DNA of 64,000 nucleotides, from the NCBI GenBank assembly GCA_035610365.1, contig CM069432.1:5828001-5892000 (forward strand). Direction: 5' to 3'. Source of the DNA: Aquatica leii. Taxonomy: Eukaryota; Arthropoda; Insecta; Coleoptera; Lampyridae. Position numbers and translations under genes: made by a program. Under the pieces are notes generated by a model that was given only the letters and a program-made list of their open reading frames with translations, ran no database searches and was not told the origin of the DNA. Positions 37,975 to 48,601 of the stretch are shown here, piece by piece. How positions within the stretch are numbered: the first letter of the stretch is position 1; the number at the start of each line of letters is the position of its first letter.

Positions 37975-39472
37975 TAGTTTAGTTCAACTTAGTTCAGTTT
38001 AGTTCAGTTTAATTCAGTTTAGTTCAGTTTAGCTCAGTTCAGTTTAGTTCAGTTTAGTTCAGTTTAGTTCAGTTTAGTTCAGTTTAGTTCAGTTTAGTTC
38101 AGTTTAGTTCAGTTTAGTTCAGTTTAGTTCAGTTTAGTTCAGTTTAGTTCAGTTTAGTCCAGTTTAGTTCAGTTTAGTTCAGTTTAGTTCAGTTTATTTC
38201 AGTTTATTTTAGTTTAGTTTAGTTTAGTTTAGTTCAGTTTAGTTCAGTTTACTTCAGTTTAGTTTAGTTCAGTTCAGTTCAGTTCAGTTTATTTCAGTCC
38301 AGTTTAGTTCGTTTTAGTTCAGTTTAGTTCAGTTTAGTTCAGTTTAGTTCAGTTTAATTCAGTTTAGTTCAGTTTAGCTCAGTTCAGTTTAGTTCAGTTT
38401 AGTTCAGTTTAGTTCAGTTTAGTTCAGTTTAGTTCAGTTTAGTTCAGTTTAGTTCAGTTTAGTTCAGTTTAGTTCAGTTTAGTTCAGTTTAGTTCAGTTT
38501 AGTACAGTTTAGTTCAGTTTAGTTCAGTTTAGTTCAGTTTATTTTAATTTAGTTTAGTTTAGTTTAGTTCAGTTTAGTTCAGTTTAGTTCAGTTTAGTTC
38601 AGTTCAGTTCAGTTCAGTTCAGTTTATTTCAGTCCAGTTTAGTTCGTTTTAGTTCAGTTTAGTTCAGTTTAGTTCAGTTTAGTTCAGTTTAATTCAGTTT
38701 AGTTCAGTTTAGCTCAGTTCAGTTTAGTTCAGTTTAGTTCAGTTTAGTTCAGTTTAGTTCAGTTTAGTTCAGTTTAGTTCAGTTTAGTTCAGTTTAGTTC
38801 AGTTTAGTTCAGTTTAGTTCAGTTTAGTTCAGTTTAGTTCAGTTTAGTACAGTTTAGTTCAGTTTAGTTCAGTTTAGTTCAGTTTATTTCAGTTTATTTT
38901 AGTTTAGTTTAGTTTAGTTTAGTTCAGTTTAGTTCAGTTTAGTTCAGTTTAGTTTAGTTCAGTTCAGTTCAGTTCAGTTTATTTCAGTCCAGTTTAGTTC
39001 GTTTTAGTTCAGTTTAGTTCAGTTTAGTTCAGTTCAGTTTAGTTCAGTTTAGTTCGGTTTAGTTCGGTTTAATTTAGTTGAGTTTAGTTCGGTTTAGTTT
39101 AGTTTAGTTTAGTTTAGTTCAGTTTAGTTGAGTTTAGTTCAGTTTAGTTCAGTTTAGTTCAGTTTAGTTCGGTTTAGTTCAGTTTAGTTCAGTTTAGTTC
39201 AGTTTAGTTCGGTTTAGTTTGGTTCAGTTCGGTTTAGTTCGATTTAGTTCGGTTTGGTTCGGTTTAGTTCAGTTTAGTTCAGTTTAATTCAGTTTAGTTC
39301 AGTTTAGTTCAGTTTAGTTCAGTTTAGTTCAGTTTAGTTCAGTTTAGTTCAGTTTAGTTCAGTTTAGTTCAGTTTAGTTCAGTTTAGTTCAGTTTAGTTC
39401 AGTTTAGTTCAGTTTAGTTCAGTTTAGTTCAGTTTAGTTCAGTTTAGTTCAGTTTAGTTCAGTTCGTTCAAG
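37971..39472 (+). repeat. 10-bp satellite block 2 with higher-order repeats
   Basis: About 150 copies of TTTAGTTCAG. Marker variants recur together: AGCTCAGTTCAG at 38031, 38376 and 38711, and AGTCCAGTTTAGTTCG near 38296, 38631 and 38986. This shows three copies of a 335-355-bp higher-order unit built from decamers. The last 400 bp are more uniform, apart from a patch of GG-containing variants near 39,050-39,260. Confidence 0.95.
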
Positions 39473-39783
39473 TTCAAAACGATTTACGATGGGATTTACC
39501 GTTCATGTTTTTCCATAAAAATTTCAGGACCGTACGAATTTCTGATTCCACTTGACAGATCCGTAGTGAGAAGTTCTGGACCGTCACGGTTTCGCAGTAA
39601 TTCGAATACGACGCGAGTATACAGATGTGCTTTATTTCTTAAAGACGCGGCTTAACATTTTAATTTTTCTTAATTGTTAGTGTTCATAATAATTATTCTT
39701 TAGACGGTATTTACAACTACATTTGTGACAGCGTTAAATAAATCTATTAACTGACGTCCAACAATGACGCCCAACTAGATAGT
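39473..39783. other. Spacer right of satellite, possible LTR/leader remnant
   Basis: No gene. The last part (GACGCCCAACTAG just before the gag-like peptide) resembles the leader that follows the 5' LTR of a gypsy-like element, but no matching LTR was found. Confidence 0.3.
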
Positions 39784-39918
39784 GCCGGTAAATTAAGGAA
39801 AACACCGCCAATTACACGTGTTCAATCTAAGATGACAACAAACAATGATACCATCCAATTTACAAAAGGAATGATGGCCAAACTAGTAAACTTACTAAAA
39901 GAAACCAATATATGATTA
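39784..39918 (+). pseudogene. Gag-like N-terminal remnant of an LTR retroelement
   Basis: A short frame reads SAGKLRKTPPITRVQSKM and then TTNNDTIQF, the basic, polar start typical of insect gypsy gag proteins, before a stop at 39,918. It lies about 430 bp upstream of an RT/RNase H piece on the same strand, so both probably derive from one internally deleted element. Weak evidence alone. Confidence 0.3.
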
Positions 39919-40347
39919 TAAGCGACTTCATCATAAACAACATATTCGCGAAAGCTTAAGAAACCAATATCTACTTTTCAATGGTCATGTGCACAGCCAG
40001 ATTCAACGGGTTTTGACGTTACTAGAAAGCCCAGCCGCAACCTAGTGTCCAAGTAAAAAACACATTATCACGTCGCCGTCGTGAGAAGAAGCTACATACA
40101 CATTAAAACGTTTTTCAGCCAAGGGAAAAAGAAACGCAGACCATCATGCAATCGTCATCGGTGCTCACTCACCAATCGCCTCGCCATCATATAGGATGAC
40201 ATCGGTCAAATAAACCTAAAAAAAAACTAATAAAAATGATAAACACGAGCATCATAAAGGAGTGCAAATCTCCATGTTCTTCTTACAAACCTGTTTATAG
40301 TACACGCAGTTCATACCTCAGTTCGCGCAGGTTCGGAAACCGCTTTC

Positions 40348-40745
40348 CCGATTCCTTAAAAAGGATGCTACATGGACTAGACTAGCTCGCGGTTTTCATA
40401 AAGCTGAAAACGTTTCTCACCAAAGCGTCAATCTTAAAACAGGTAGTACACGAAACGCCATTCACCATAAGAGCCGACGCAAGTCAATACGCGATCAGTG
40501 CCATTCTGACCCAAGTGACAAAACCTAAAAAAAAACCAGTTGGGTACGCAAACAAATTACTCTTCCCAGCAGACAAGAATTATTTAACGACGAAACAAAA
40601 AGCGTTGGCGGTTGTATCGGCCGTCACCAAATACAGGGGTTACATTAAAGGAAACCCAGTAACCGTAGCCACTGATCAGCAGTCTCTAATATCTCCCCAG
40701 AAAACTACACATTTACTTTTACACCTGGAAAATGAATTGTCGTAG
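40348..40745 (+). pseudogene. Ty3/gypsy pol remnant: RT connection and RNase H
   Basis: The frame reads FLKKDATWTRLARGFHKAEN (the end of the RT, equivalent to the L-T-K-K-x-x-x-F-x-W motif). After one or more shifts it reads TIRADASQYAISAILTQVTK, where the Asp of ADAS is the first RNase H catalytic residue, then YANKLLFPADKNYLTTKQKA and VATDQQSL (second acidic residue region). Length is about 130 codons against several hundred in a full RT-RNase H. Protease, most of RT and the integrase are missing. Confidence 0.8.
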
Positions 40746-41170
40746 AGGATACGCTATTAAAACTTTTGTGAGAACAAGAAAAGGAAAAACAATATGCAGA
40801 CAAACAAAGAAGAGACGCCCTACTATTTTAGCATGAAGACCTTGACGTCTAGAAAACTGGCACCACGCCGAGATGGACCTGTGCCCTGCAAGCAATCTCA
40901 CTTACCTCCTACAAATAAGAAAACCCAAACACACGGGAAATCATAGGAACTTACGACATTTCAACGCTCAGTCCTTACAGAAGACCGATTGGATACACAC
41001 CGCCGCCGGTTATGCCATTCAGAAGACGAGGTCGTCCATGAAAACAATAAATCTGGCAAAAGAGTCGGGACGCCACTAACGCCAAAAGGGGAAGGATTTA
41101 ACGAACGCACGGGAACACTTAACCAAACGCAACCTACATTACATAGTCGCAGAAATATCTCTTAGAGGAC
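40746..41170 (+). mobile_element. Degenerate 3' part of the gypsy-like element
   Basis: No intact frame. A basic, proline-rich stretch near 40,970-41,035 could be the end of pol. At 41118-41163 a 46-bp word matches 35709-35753 left of the satellite blocks, with about seven differences, so fragments of one element may flank the satellite. Confidence 0.35.
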
Positions 41171-41812
41171 GTTTTTTGTCCAGCTATGATCACATATTAA
41201 AATTTAAAATGTGAATGATTGCCTGTGTTGTTATATAAGCCGCGTTTGTTGTGCTAATATGCTTTCGTAATTATAGAAAAACTCTTTTTTGTTTTTGTAA
41301 TTTGCGTTTCAGTTTTCTTTTACGACGATTTGTCACTGCTACGTTTTTCTTTTACGTGCGATTTTTTTTTCTGGTCACAAAATTTGTTCTTGGATACACA
41401 CGTTGTAAGAGTATATTTTTTTTTCTTAATTATTTGTAATGCATTTAGTTACCGTACCTGCAAATAATTGATTGAGCGTAGTGGATCTCCGATGCGCTTT
41501 CAGTTTTGTTTTTACTACTCTCTCTCTTCGGCGCTAGAAGTTGATGTTTAATAATTACTTGTAACACGTTCTCAGCAGTTAATCTACCCGTAATCATCGA
41601 AAGTTACTTAATTAACTTAAGAATTAAAAACTGTTCTTCTCTGACGAACTTTATTTGTTCTAGGCACTTGGTGACAGTACTAATAGAAGGCACCAAAAGC
41701 GATCCATAAGAAGTAGCTCAATTATATTAATGTAGTTATTTATTTTTAATTTAATTTTTGTACATACGTTTTTACAATTGTCATGTTTATGTTGTACTTT
41801 TAATCTGGCAAT
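41171..41812. other. Non-coding DNA, nothing firm
   Basis: AT-rich with a TATATAAG word near 41,232. Open stretches here have no family resemblance. Confidence 0.35.
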
Positions 41813-42573
41813 ATGTTACAAGCTTTAGGTCTTGCACGGCCAACTCACACAGTCGGAGATAGGGGAGGTTCAAGGAAATTATACTTAAGGGCGCCAGATC
41901 AATCCGAATTAACACTTCTGCCTCGATTACGACAGACGGTCCAAACTTGTAACTAATTTTGAGGTTCGTAATCCTTGTTACTTTGGTGTTTGGGTAGCCA
42001 CAATTAAAAGAGAAAGGTATGTTACCATAAAAGAAAGATTAACAAGTATAACAACTTTAATGTAGTAACGTAGCAAATTAACAGAAGTATGCTTGATTTT
42101 TCGATTCATAAATGCCAGACATATCGGCAACACACAAAGCATATAGTTAAATTACATCGAGATAGCGAAGTAAATTTCGTAATAAATATTTTCTGTCCCT
42201 AGCATGCGATACACTCTAAATGATACTTGAAATTACCTTATTGGTATGTAAACAATAAACGTAATTACAGACACCGACAGTAATCAAAGTTCCGTCAGTG
42301 ACTTTTATGACAGCGAAAAAAAATATAATCAAACTGACTTACCCAGAATCCAATGCTTCCTTGCGTGAAGAAAACGTTTACCCACCGGTAGCAGCTTGGA
42401 ATAATTATTGAATAGCAAATCGTGTCACACAATAACTCACGAAAAAGGAAACTACAAAATCATTAATAATAATACATTAAATGCGATATAAGAACCCGTT
42501 GTATCGAATGCTGTTGGTGGTAATTACGAACAGGTGGTTAGTAACGCAATTGACTGGTGTACAAGAATTACCA
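41813..42573 (-). repeat. Degenerate LTR plus leader, copy 1 (minus strand)
   Basis: Matches copy 2 (44325-45099 plus 55457-55611) in order along its whole length. Read on the minus strand it begins TGGTAATTCTTG near 42573. It ends near 41,905 just before TCTGGCGCCC, a sequence of the kind used as tRNA primer-binding site, followed by a leader to 41,813. This makes it a 5' LTR of about 670 bp with leader, facing left. No gag or pol follows, so the element is deleted. Confidence 0.6.
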
Positions 42574-44324
42574 TCTCCGACGCATTGCTCGTCGAGACCT
42601 CGTTTTCGCATGGGTAGTATGCCCTCCCAAAAGCTTATACGTTCGGTAGCGGTATTTATCAATCGTACTTATGCATCATTTTTATATCCATTAGTACATT
42701 TTAAACATTAAATTCTATTTTGTAATTTTATTCTATAATACAAAGAGTAGTATAATTATCTACATTTCAATCCGAGTTTTAGACACAGTACATTAATTTT
42801 TGGATTATCTATTCAATGGCTATAGTATTTTATGGGGTCAAATCACCCACTTGTAACCTACAAAATACTACATAAAAGTTGCGATATTTTGCTTAAAAGA
42901 AATATTGTTTTAATATACGTTTTTAGTAACAAAAATTAAATATAACTTGTACTGTGCTATTTATATGCTACATATTTAAACAATTTTTTTTCTGGTCATT
43001 GGCGTTTGTTAAGTTTTAACTTCACATGTGCAATTACCTATAACAAAATTACAAATAATTATGACTATTAAGTAACTACGTACCACCTTCATCTTAAAAC
43101 TTTGTTTCTAGTTTACTGAACTGTTGGCAGCTGTTTTCAAAATTTCAATATTTTATTTTATTGGTATTATAGGAATATACGCGTGCTAGTCACATAGATT
43201 TTAAAAATCGTAAACCTTACGTTGTCTAACGATGAGCTATAAAACATTTAACACAAAAACAATTTTTTTCCAACTGGATTAGCTTTTAAACAAGTTTTGT
43301 CACTATTTATCAATAACAACTTTTCGTACCACCAACATTGATTAATTATGTTATAATTAACAATTCCACAATAAAAGAATTTAAGAAACTTAAGAAAAGC
43401 ACTTAAAATATACATTTTCTACGTTGGCGTAGCATCAAAGAATTTAATTATTAATCATCATCGTTAGGTGTTAATCTGTCTTAGTTAAATTCCACGAATA
43501 GTTTTACTATAAGTTATTTTATAGAAAAAAAACTAAACCTAAAATTTTAAATATATTTTTTGCATAATTGTCGTTTTACATTTACGTTATAGATTTAATT
43601 TTAACAGGGAATATGAATGTTAAAGTTTTATTTAGTATAACAAGTACATGAATAGGTAATAAAATAACCATCCGTTATTTACAAATTACGTGTATTAAAC
43701 TGCTGAAATATTTTATTAATATCAGAAAAAAAAATATTGGAATTAAAGTTCAGTTTTAAACATCACTTCAAACATACACGAACGCTTACGTTTTATTATG
43801 CCAAAATCATATTTATACAAATTTTATGTGTGCTAACATTTTGCTGCACTTTATAATTACACACACACGTTAATCTGTTAAATAATGTGAAATCTATTAC
43901 AAGCTGTTTAAAAGCAGATGACGCTGACGGGTATTTTCTATAATTTTTTATCATCAAAGTGTGAAACAGATCGCAATTTTTTTTTCAAAAAGTTTTTATT
44001 GCATAATTTTACGTTTCAAGGTCTTCTGAATCAGAAAAATGTATTTTTGACAAAAAAATTTGGGGTGTCTGTGTGTGTGTGTTTCCTAGTAACTTGAAAT
44101 TTAGTATGAAGCTGGTTTTTTATATTTTCTCGGTTCTATCAAAAGATGGGTCTGATAAAGAAACCGGAAAGGGTGTATCCGACATTTTTGACACTTTTTC
44201 TTATATAATTTTGTACGTATGTAAATTATTTGAATTATTTTTACAGTTTCTTCAATCGTGTACACATCACCTCAAAAAATAAAACACTGTAAAAGAACAC
44301 GAACTAAATAAACAAACATATGAC
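42574..44324. other. AT-rich DNA between the two LTR copies
   Basis: No retroelement coding sequence is visible between the copies, only AT-rich DNA with a short TG microsatellite near 44,070. The two LTRs may belong to separate insertions or to one element whose inside has decayed. Confidence 0.4.
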
Positions 44325-44558
44325 AGGTGTTACAAGCTTATAGGTCTTACAAACCTTGCGCGGCCAACTCTTACAGTCGTAGAAGGGAGGTTCAACTAAA
44401 TAAGAGTTAAAGGGCGCCAGATCTTTTATCTCGATCAGGACAGAAGGTTCAAGCCTGTAACGAATTCCAGGTTCGTTCGTTGTTGCACCGGTGTTCGTGT
44501 AACTAATCACAAAGAAAGATGGGTTACCATAAAGAAAAGATAAAACAGGTATAATAAC

Positions 44559-44768
44559 TTTAATTTAATGATGTGGAGTATTCACAACTATAATTCAGTA
44601 ACGTAGAATATGAATAAGGATAATTCAACAATGTAGAGTAGTAACCAGTATAAATTGGTAATGTAGAATATTTATAAATATCATTCAATAATGTAGAATA
44701 TTAACAAGTATAATTCAGTAACGTCGAGTCTTAATAACTATAATTCACTAACGTGGAGGATTAGTAAT
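44559..44768. repeat. 30-bp tandem repeat, seven units, inside LTR copy 2
   Basis: Seven exact 30-bp steps (44559, 44589, 44619, 44649, 44679, 44709, 44739) with consensus like TATAATTCAGTAACGTAGAA plus ten variable bases. No insertions or deletions break the phase, but units differ by several substitutions. LTR copy 1 has a single unit at the same place, so the expansion happened after duplication. Confidence 0.88.
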
Positions 44769-45095
44769 GATAATTTAGAGATTTTTGTGATACATTCTAA
44801 ATACGTAAATGAAGGAAAGGTCAGCAACCCACAATACAAATGTACACCTCGGGTGTCGATAAGCGAAGAAAATTTCCCATTAACTAACGAAGGTTTACAG
44901 CATGCAATATCACAGAATTAAATATTTTTCAATACCTAAATGGTTTAAAGCTATTGCAATTGCGTATGTTATACAAATTAAATTTCGCGAGTGACCTTCT
45001 TTGACAGCGACATAATAATTAAAAAAAGAACTTACCCACAATCCCGCACTTCCCCAAAGAAAACGTTTTCCTCGTTGAGTAGCCTGAAATAGTAT

Positions 45096-45099
45096 AAAT
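45096..45099. repeat. Target-site duplication AAAT, left
   Basis: AAAT immediately before the 5' LTR equals AAAT immediately after the 3' LTR (55457-55460). Four-base duplications are usual for Ty3/gypsy integrases. Confidence 0.75.
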
Positions 45100-46838
45100 T
45101 GTAACGTGTAAATTTCAACTGCGAGTCAAAATCCGCCTGAGAGTTAGGCAACTTACAGTAACATCTTCGGCCTCGAGCCGTAGTTCGAAATCACGCTTAC
45201 GGGGGCGCGAAGGTTGTGAGTGGTCGACAAATTAATTCATTTCTATGCTGTCTGTGAATCGGTTTACAACGGGGGAACATCGGAGAGGTGAGATAAATGG
45301 AATTTCTTTTCATCTGGTAACATCTTCTACACCGACGTTTATTTTAGCATTTTGAAAATAAATCCGATTGAACCTCCGGTGCAAATAAAATCAGCACGAT
45401 GTCTTGTGGACGGCCAAACACATAAAGCGGGTTAGTATCCTCACACGTGTTAGTAATGGAGGCCAACCAACTAATCTTCACAATTTTTAGCTTCTTTCTT
45501 TGGGTCTTTTTCTGTCCTTGTTACGTTGCGGTTGATATTGATGTGTATTCTGGAGGCTCGATCTTCGCTTCTGGCGTCTTCGTCTGTCGTTCTGAGGTAT
45601 ATCTGCGTGTACTTTTATCTATAATCTGAGGGAAATGGTGAACGCGCTAAACCAGTTCGGATGTTCGACAAAATAAGGAGAACTACTGCGGTACTCGAGG
45701 TATTTATGACACCTTTATATTGGAGTCGCGGGAGACTCGCTGTCGACCTTATTTCGGCCGGACGCTGTAGCCTTCGATTAGCAGCGGCCGCGATGCGTGC
45801 ATAAGGAAACGCAAGATCGTGTTCGTGTCGCCATTTTATAATGTACTTAAACTAAGATTGATTCTCGGAGATATATATATAAATGATTGCGGAAGTGGGA
45901 GACGACGTCGAGTGAAATTGTTTTATTAATTAAGTTAATTACCGGCGTGAAGAAAAACTAAAATTGTATAAAACTATCTTATCAGCTTACTGTTCACGTG
46001 TCTTTATAACTTGTCGGAGTAATGTTAATATCACCTAACGTCAAACTTGATCGTATATCATAATTTTTTGTATAATAATTCATTCAATACTTTAACTGTG
46101 TAATGGTCGAGTCATTACAATTATTTATGATAACTTCTCATTCACCTACAGTAATTATAAATTTTATCAAAGGTAGAATTTTGGGAGTTACCCGTCTCTC
46201 TATATTAAATTGATTATTATTATTACCGGTCCTACGACGCTTGATCAAGCTGTCCCCCAGACGGTACTTTAATTAGCGGGAACGCGTTTATCTATTAATC
46301 ATCGCTACCGTAGCCGCGGTAATAAAGTAGCTACGAAATCGGTTTTAGTTTCTATGGCTTCCAAACTCTATTGTTGTGAATTATGTATTTATATGTAATT
46401 GATATTTGTGCTTAATAATTTTTTTCTCTGTGGGGGGTTATATAAATAATTGTTAGGAGTTTACCAGTGGCGTAACCGTCGCAGTTTGTGTTTCTTCCGT
46501 TCGGAAGGAGATGGTGAATCATTTTTTTTAATAAATGGTTATTGTGAATACTACATATGTTTTCTTTTGGGGGATTTCGGGTCTAGGCTTTCCTTTTCTC
46601 CTCCCTAGACCATAATTTCTGCGAATGACAGTTCGAGAGAAGGTGGCGCACTTGGGCATTTAGCTTACCGGAACTAATTGAGTATCTTACGATTTTCTTT
46701 AACCCGACGACCATCTGCGGCGAGGCTAGCCAAAAGGTAAGCGATAACATCTGGTTAATTACGTTGAAGTGATACTATTCTTCATTCTTTGTTTCTTTCT
46801 CCACCTTTCCCCATTAGATCACAATAAATATTGTAACA
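45100..46838 (+). repeat. 5' LTR of the gypsy element
   Basis: 1,739 bp, starting TGTAACGTG and ending ATTGTAACA. It carries the promoter: a TATATATATAAAT box near 45,871 would place transcription start about 30 bp downstream. AATAAA near 46,823 is a plausible polyadenylation signal. A 57-codon open frame with a hydrophobic start (45456-45629) is present in both LTRs, but no function can be assigned. Confidence 0.95.
45868..45881 (+). promoter_or_regulatory. TATA box of the 5' LTR
   Basis: GATATATATATAAAT lies mid-LTR at a position suited to an RNA polymerase II start, and the same word is in the 3' LTR near 54,488. The start site itself is not visible from sequence. Confidence 0.45.
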
Positions 46839-46846
46839 AATATTTC

Positions 46847-46860
46847 TGGCACCAGCAACG
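46847..46860 (+). other. Candidate primer-binding site
   Basis: TGGCACCAGCAACG begins eight bases after the 5' LTR. Its TGG start fits pairing with the CCA end of a tRNA, but I could not assign the tRNA. The remaining leader to 47,197 is about 340 bp without a long frame. Confidence 0.5.
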
Positions 46861-47197
46861 TGGAGCTTTCGACGATTTTCTTCTTGAACGGGTTCTGACG
46901 GTGAATAAGTGCTACTGTTTACTGGCTCAAATTTCTTATTATCCAAATTCTTATTAGGTACTTATTTAAATAGTGGACGTGTGTATTGGTATTAGAGCTC
47001 AAGTTGTACTTTTCTTAAGTTTACTCATTAGTTGCTTGATTCTAATTTTCTACCTAGTGGGTGAAATCTTTTTTTCTTTTGCGAGAGTTTCGAATATTAA
47101 TACGTGGGTTCGCGCTTCTAGTGAATTACAGTACTACCTTGTTAGTTTAGTATTAGTAGATTTAGGTTGTTGTTTCGTGTTAGGATAAGGATTACTA

Positions 47198-48601
47198 ATG
47201 GCTGCTCAGTGGAAATTGGTTGTAAATCGTCTAAATAAAAAGGAGCTGCTTTATGAATTAGGTTCGAGAGGGTTAGACTCGGACATTCCTGGGAAAGAAC
47301 TTCGCTCAGCGGTACGCAATGCTTTACATTTGGAAGCTAATAAAACATTTTCTCCAATTAAGTATCCGTTTTCTTTTGAAGAAGATAAGATTGCCGTAGA
47401 GGATGCTCTTGTTAAATTACTGGAACTTTACGAAAGTTTTCAAGGGGATGCTACTTCTTCTACTTATCTACGACTTACTTCGTTATGGGTTCATGCCCAA
47501 CGACGATGCGCTTTGCTTGCTGTGGGTACAGAGGAAGAAGGGGTTCTTCGGAATCAACTACTACTGCGATTTCAAGATTTGTTTAATAAAGTCAACTCAA
47601 AATGCAAAAAGTTTCGGAGTACAACGTTTGCAGATTTTTCTTCGGTTCCTGCCTCTAGTCCTAAACCAAGGGATGCTCATACTGAAGAAGATTCTCCTGA
47701 CTTACTTTCTTCAGAGTCGGATTCGGAGTCGGTTCCGGTAGGGGTGGCAATGGCCGCTTCGCCTTACTCACTGAAGTCTGGATCCGTTGGTAAACTAAAC
47801 CTGGTATTTAAAGGGGATGGCTCGATTTCGTTAGGGGAATTTTTAACGAGGGTGGAGGAGTTAAGCGTCGCTCGGGGCATTACTTCTCATCAACTTTTTA
47901 CTTCTGCTCCTGAATTACTCGCGGGGAAGGCTTTGTTACTGTATCGAACTCGCAAAGACTCGTTAACTTCGTGGAAGGATGTGGTCACTCTACTGAAATC
48001 AGAATTTCTGCCCACTGACTATAACGAACGCCTGTTAGAGGAGATTAAAGCTCGAACTATGGGACCTGCAGAATCGATGGGTTTATACATCGCAACTATG
48101 CAAAGTTTGTTTCAACGTTTGAGTGATCCTTTGTCTGAAGCTCAACAACTTCGTATCATTCGACGTAATATTACGCCGTACTTTCAGACAGCATTGGCTC
48201 TTCAGGAGGTTAGTTCGATTTCGGAATTACTTCAGTTAGGGAAAAGGTTAGAATATAACCAATATCTGACTCGATCTTTTAAACCACCACCTTCTCGACG
48301 TTCATCTCAATTGCTAGAACCAAATTTAGCGTATGTGGAGACTGCTACTACTACTTATTCTTCGTCTTCAACTCCTAATAGGTCGGTGACGACACCGAAT
48401 TGGTCTTCAATGAATACTATTCGTACTGGGGAAAATTTGATTTGTTGGAATTGTGGTACAAAAGGACATCTCTCTCCTCACTGTCCTAAATCTCAAATTC
48501 TACATTGCTACGGTTGTGGAAAGCATGGGGTAATAAAACCTAACTGTCAACGATGCAAAACGAAAACTTTAAACCGACAATCGGGGTCTCGAGTCGAGTG
48601 A
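47198..48601 (+). CDS. gag: Gag polyprotein of the gypsy element
   Basis: 467 codons, an intact frame from the ATG at 47198 (MAAQWKLVVN) to TGA at 48599-48601. Gag forms the virus-like particle in the cytoplasm and binds the RNA genome. Residues 1-45 contain an LLYELGSRGLDSD segment like the short N-terminal motif of insect retroelement gags. About residues 205-365 form the capsid-like region. Two nucleocapsid zinc knuckles follow: CWNCGTKGHLSPHC (416-429) and CYGCGKHGVIKPNC (437-450), both C-x2-C-x4-H-x4-C. A Ser/Asp/Glu-rich linker lies around residues 150-185. The last 49 nucleotides overlap the pol frame and include the slippery site TTTAAAC, in gag phase. Confidence 0.95.
   Translation: MAAQWKLVVNRLNKKELLYELGSRGLDSDIPGKELRSAVRNALHLEANKTFSPIKYPFSFEEDKIAVEDALVKLLELYESFQGDATSSTYLRLTSLWVHAQRRCALLAVGTEEEGVLRNQLLLRFQDLFNKVNSKCKKFRSTTFADFSSVPASSPKPRDAHTEEDSPDLLSSESDSESVPVGVAMAASPYSLKSGSVGKLNLVFKGDGSISLGEFLTRVEELSVARGITSHQLFTSAPELLAGKALLLYRTRKDSLTSWKDVVTLLKSEFLPTDYNERLLEEIKARTMGPAESMGLYIATMQSLFQRLSDPLSEAQQLRIIRRNITPYFQTALALQEVSSISELLQLGKRLEYNQYLTRSFKPPPSRRSSQLLEPNLAYVETATTTYSSSSTPNRSVTTPNWSSMNTIRTGENLICWNCGTKGHLSPHCPKSQILHCYGCGKHGVIKPNCQRCKTKTLNRQSGSRVE

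Larger units (their letters stand above)
44325..45099 (-). repeat. Degenerate LTR plus leader, copy 2, proximal part
   Basis: Diverged direct duplicate of 41813-42573. The primer-site-like TCTGGCGCCC (minus strand) lies near 44,418-44,409. This copy has a 210-bp expansion of a 30-bp repeat absent from copy 1. It is interrupted at 45,099 by the gypsy element and resumes at 55,457. Confidence 0.6.

Noticed and set aside
35859-39472. Interstitial telomere repeat
   Set aside because: The unit is a clean 10-mer TTTAGTTCAG without TTAGG or TCAGG pentamers, and arrays lie inside a contig with unique DNA on both sides. I keep only the resemblance as a question.
42477-42711. Overlapping short genes on both strands
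   Set aside because: They lie inside the degenerate LTR copy 1 and beyond it, with no protein similarity.
44304-44510. 68-codon minus-strand gene
   Set aside because: It covers the leader and primer-site zone of LTR copy 2, not a protein gene.
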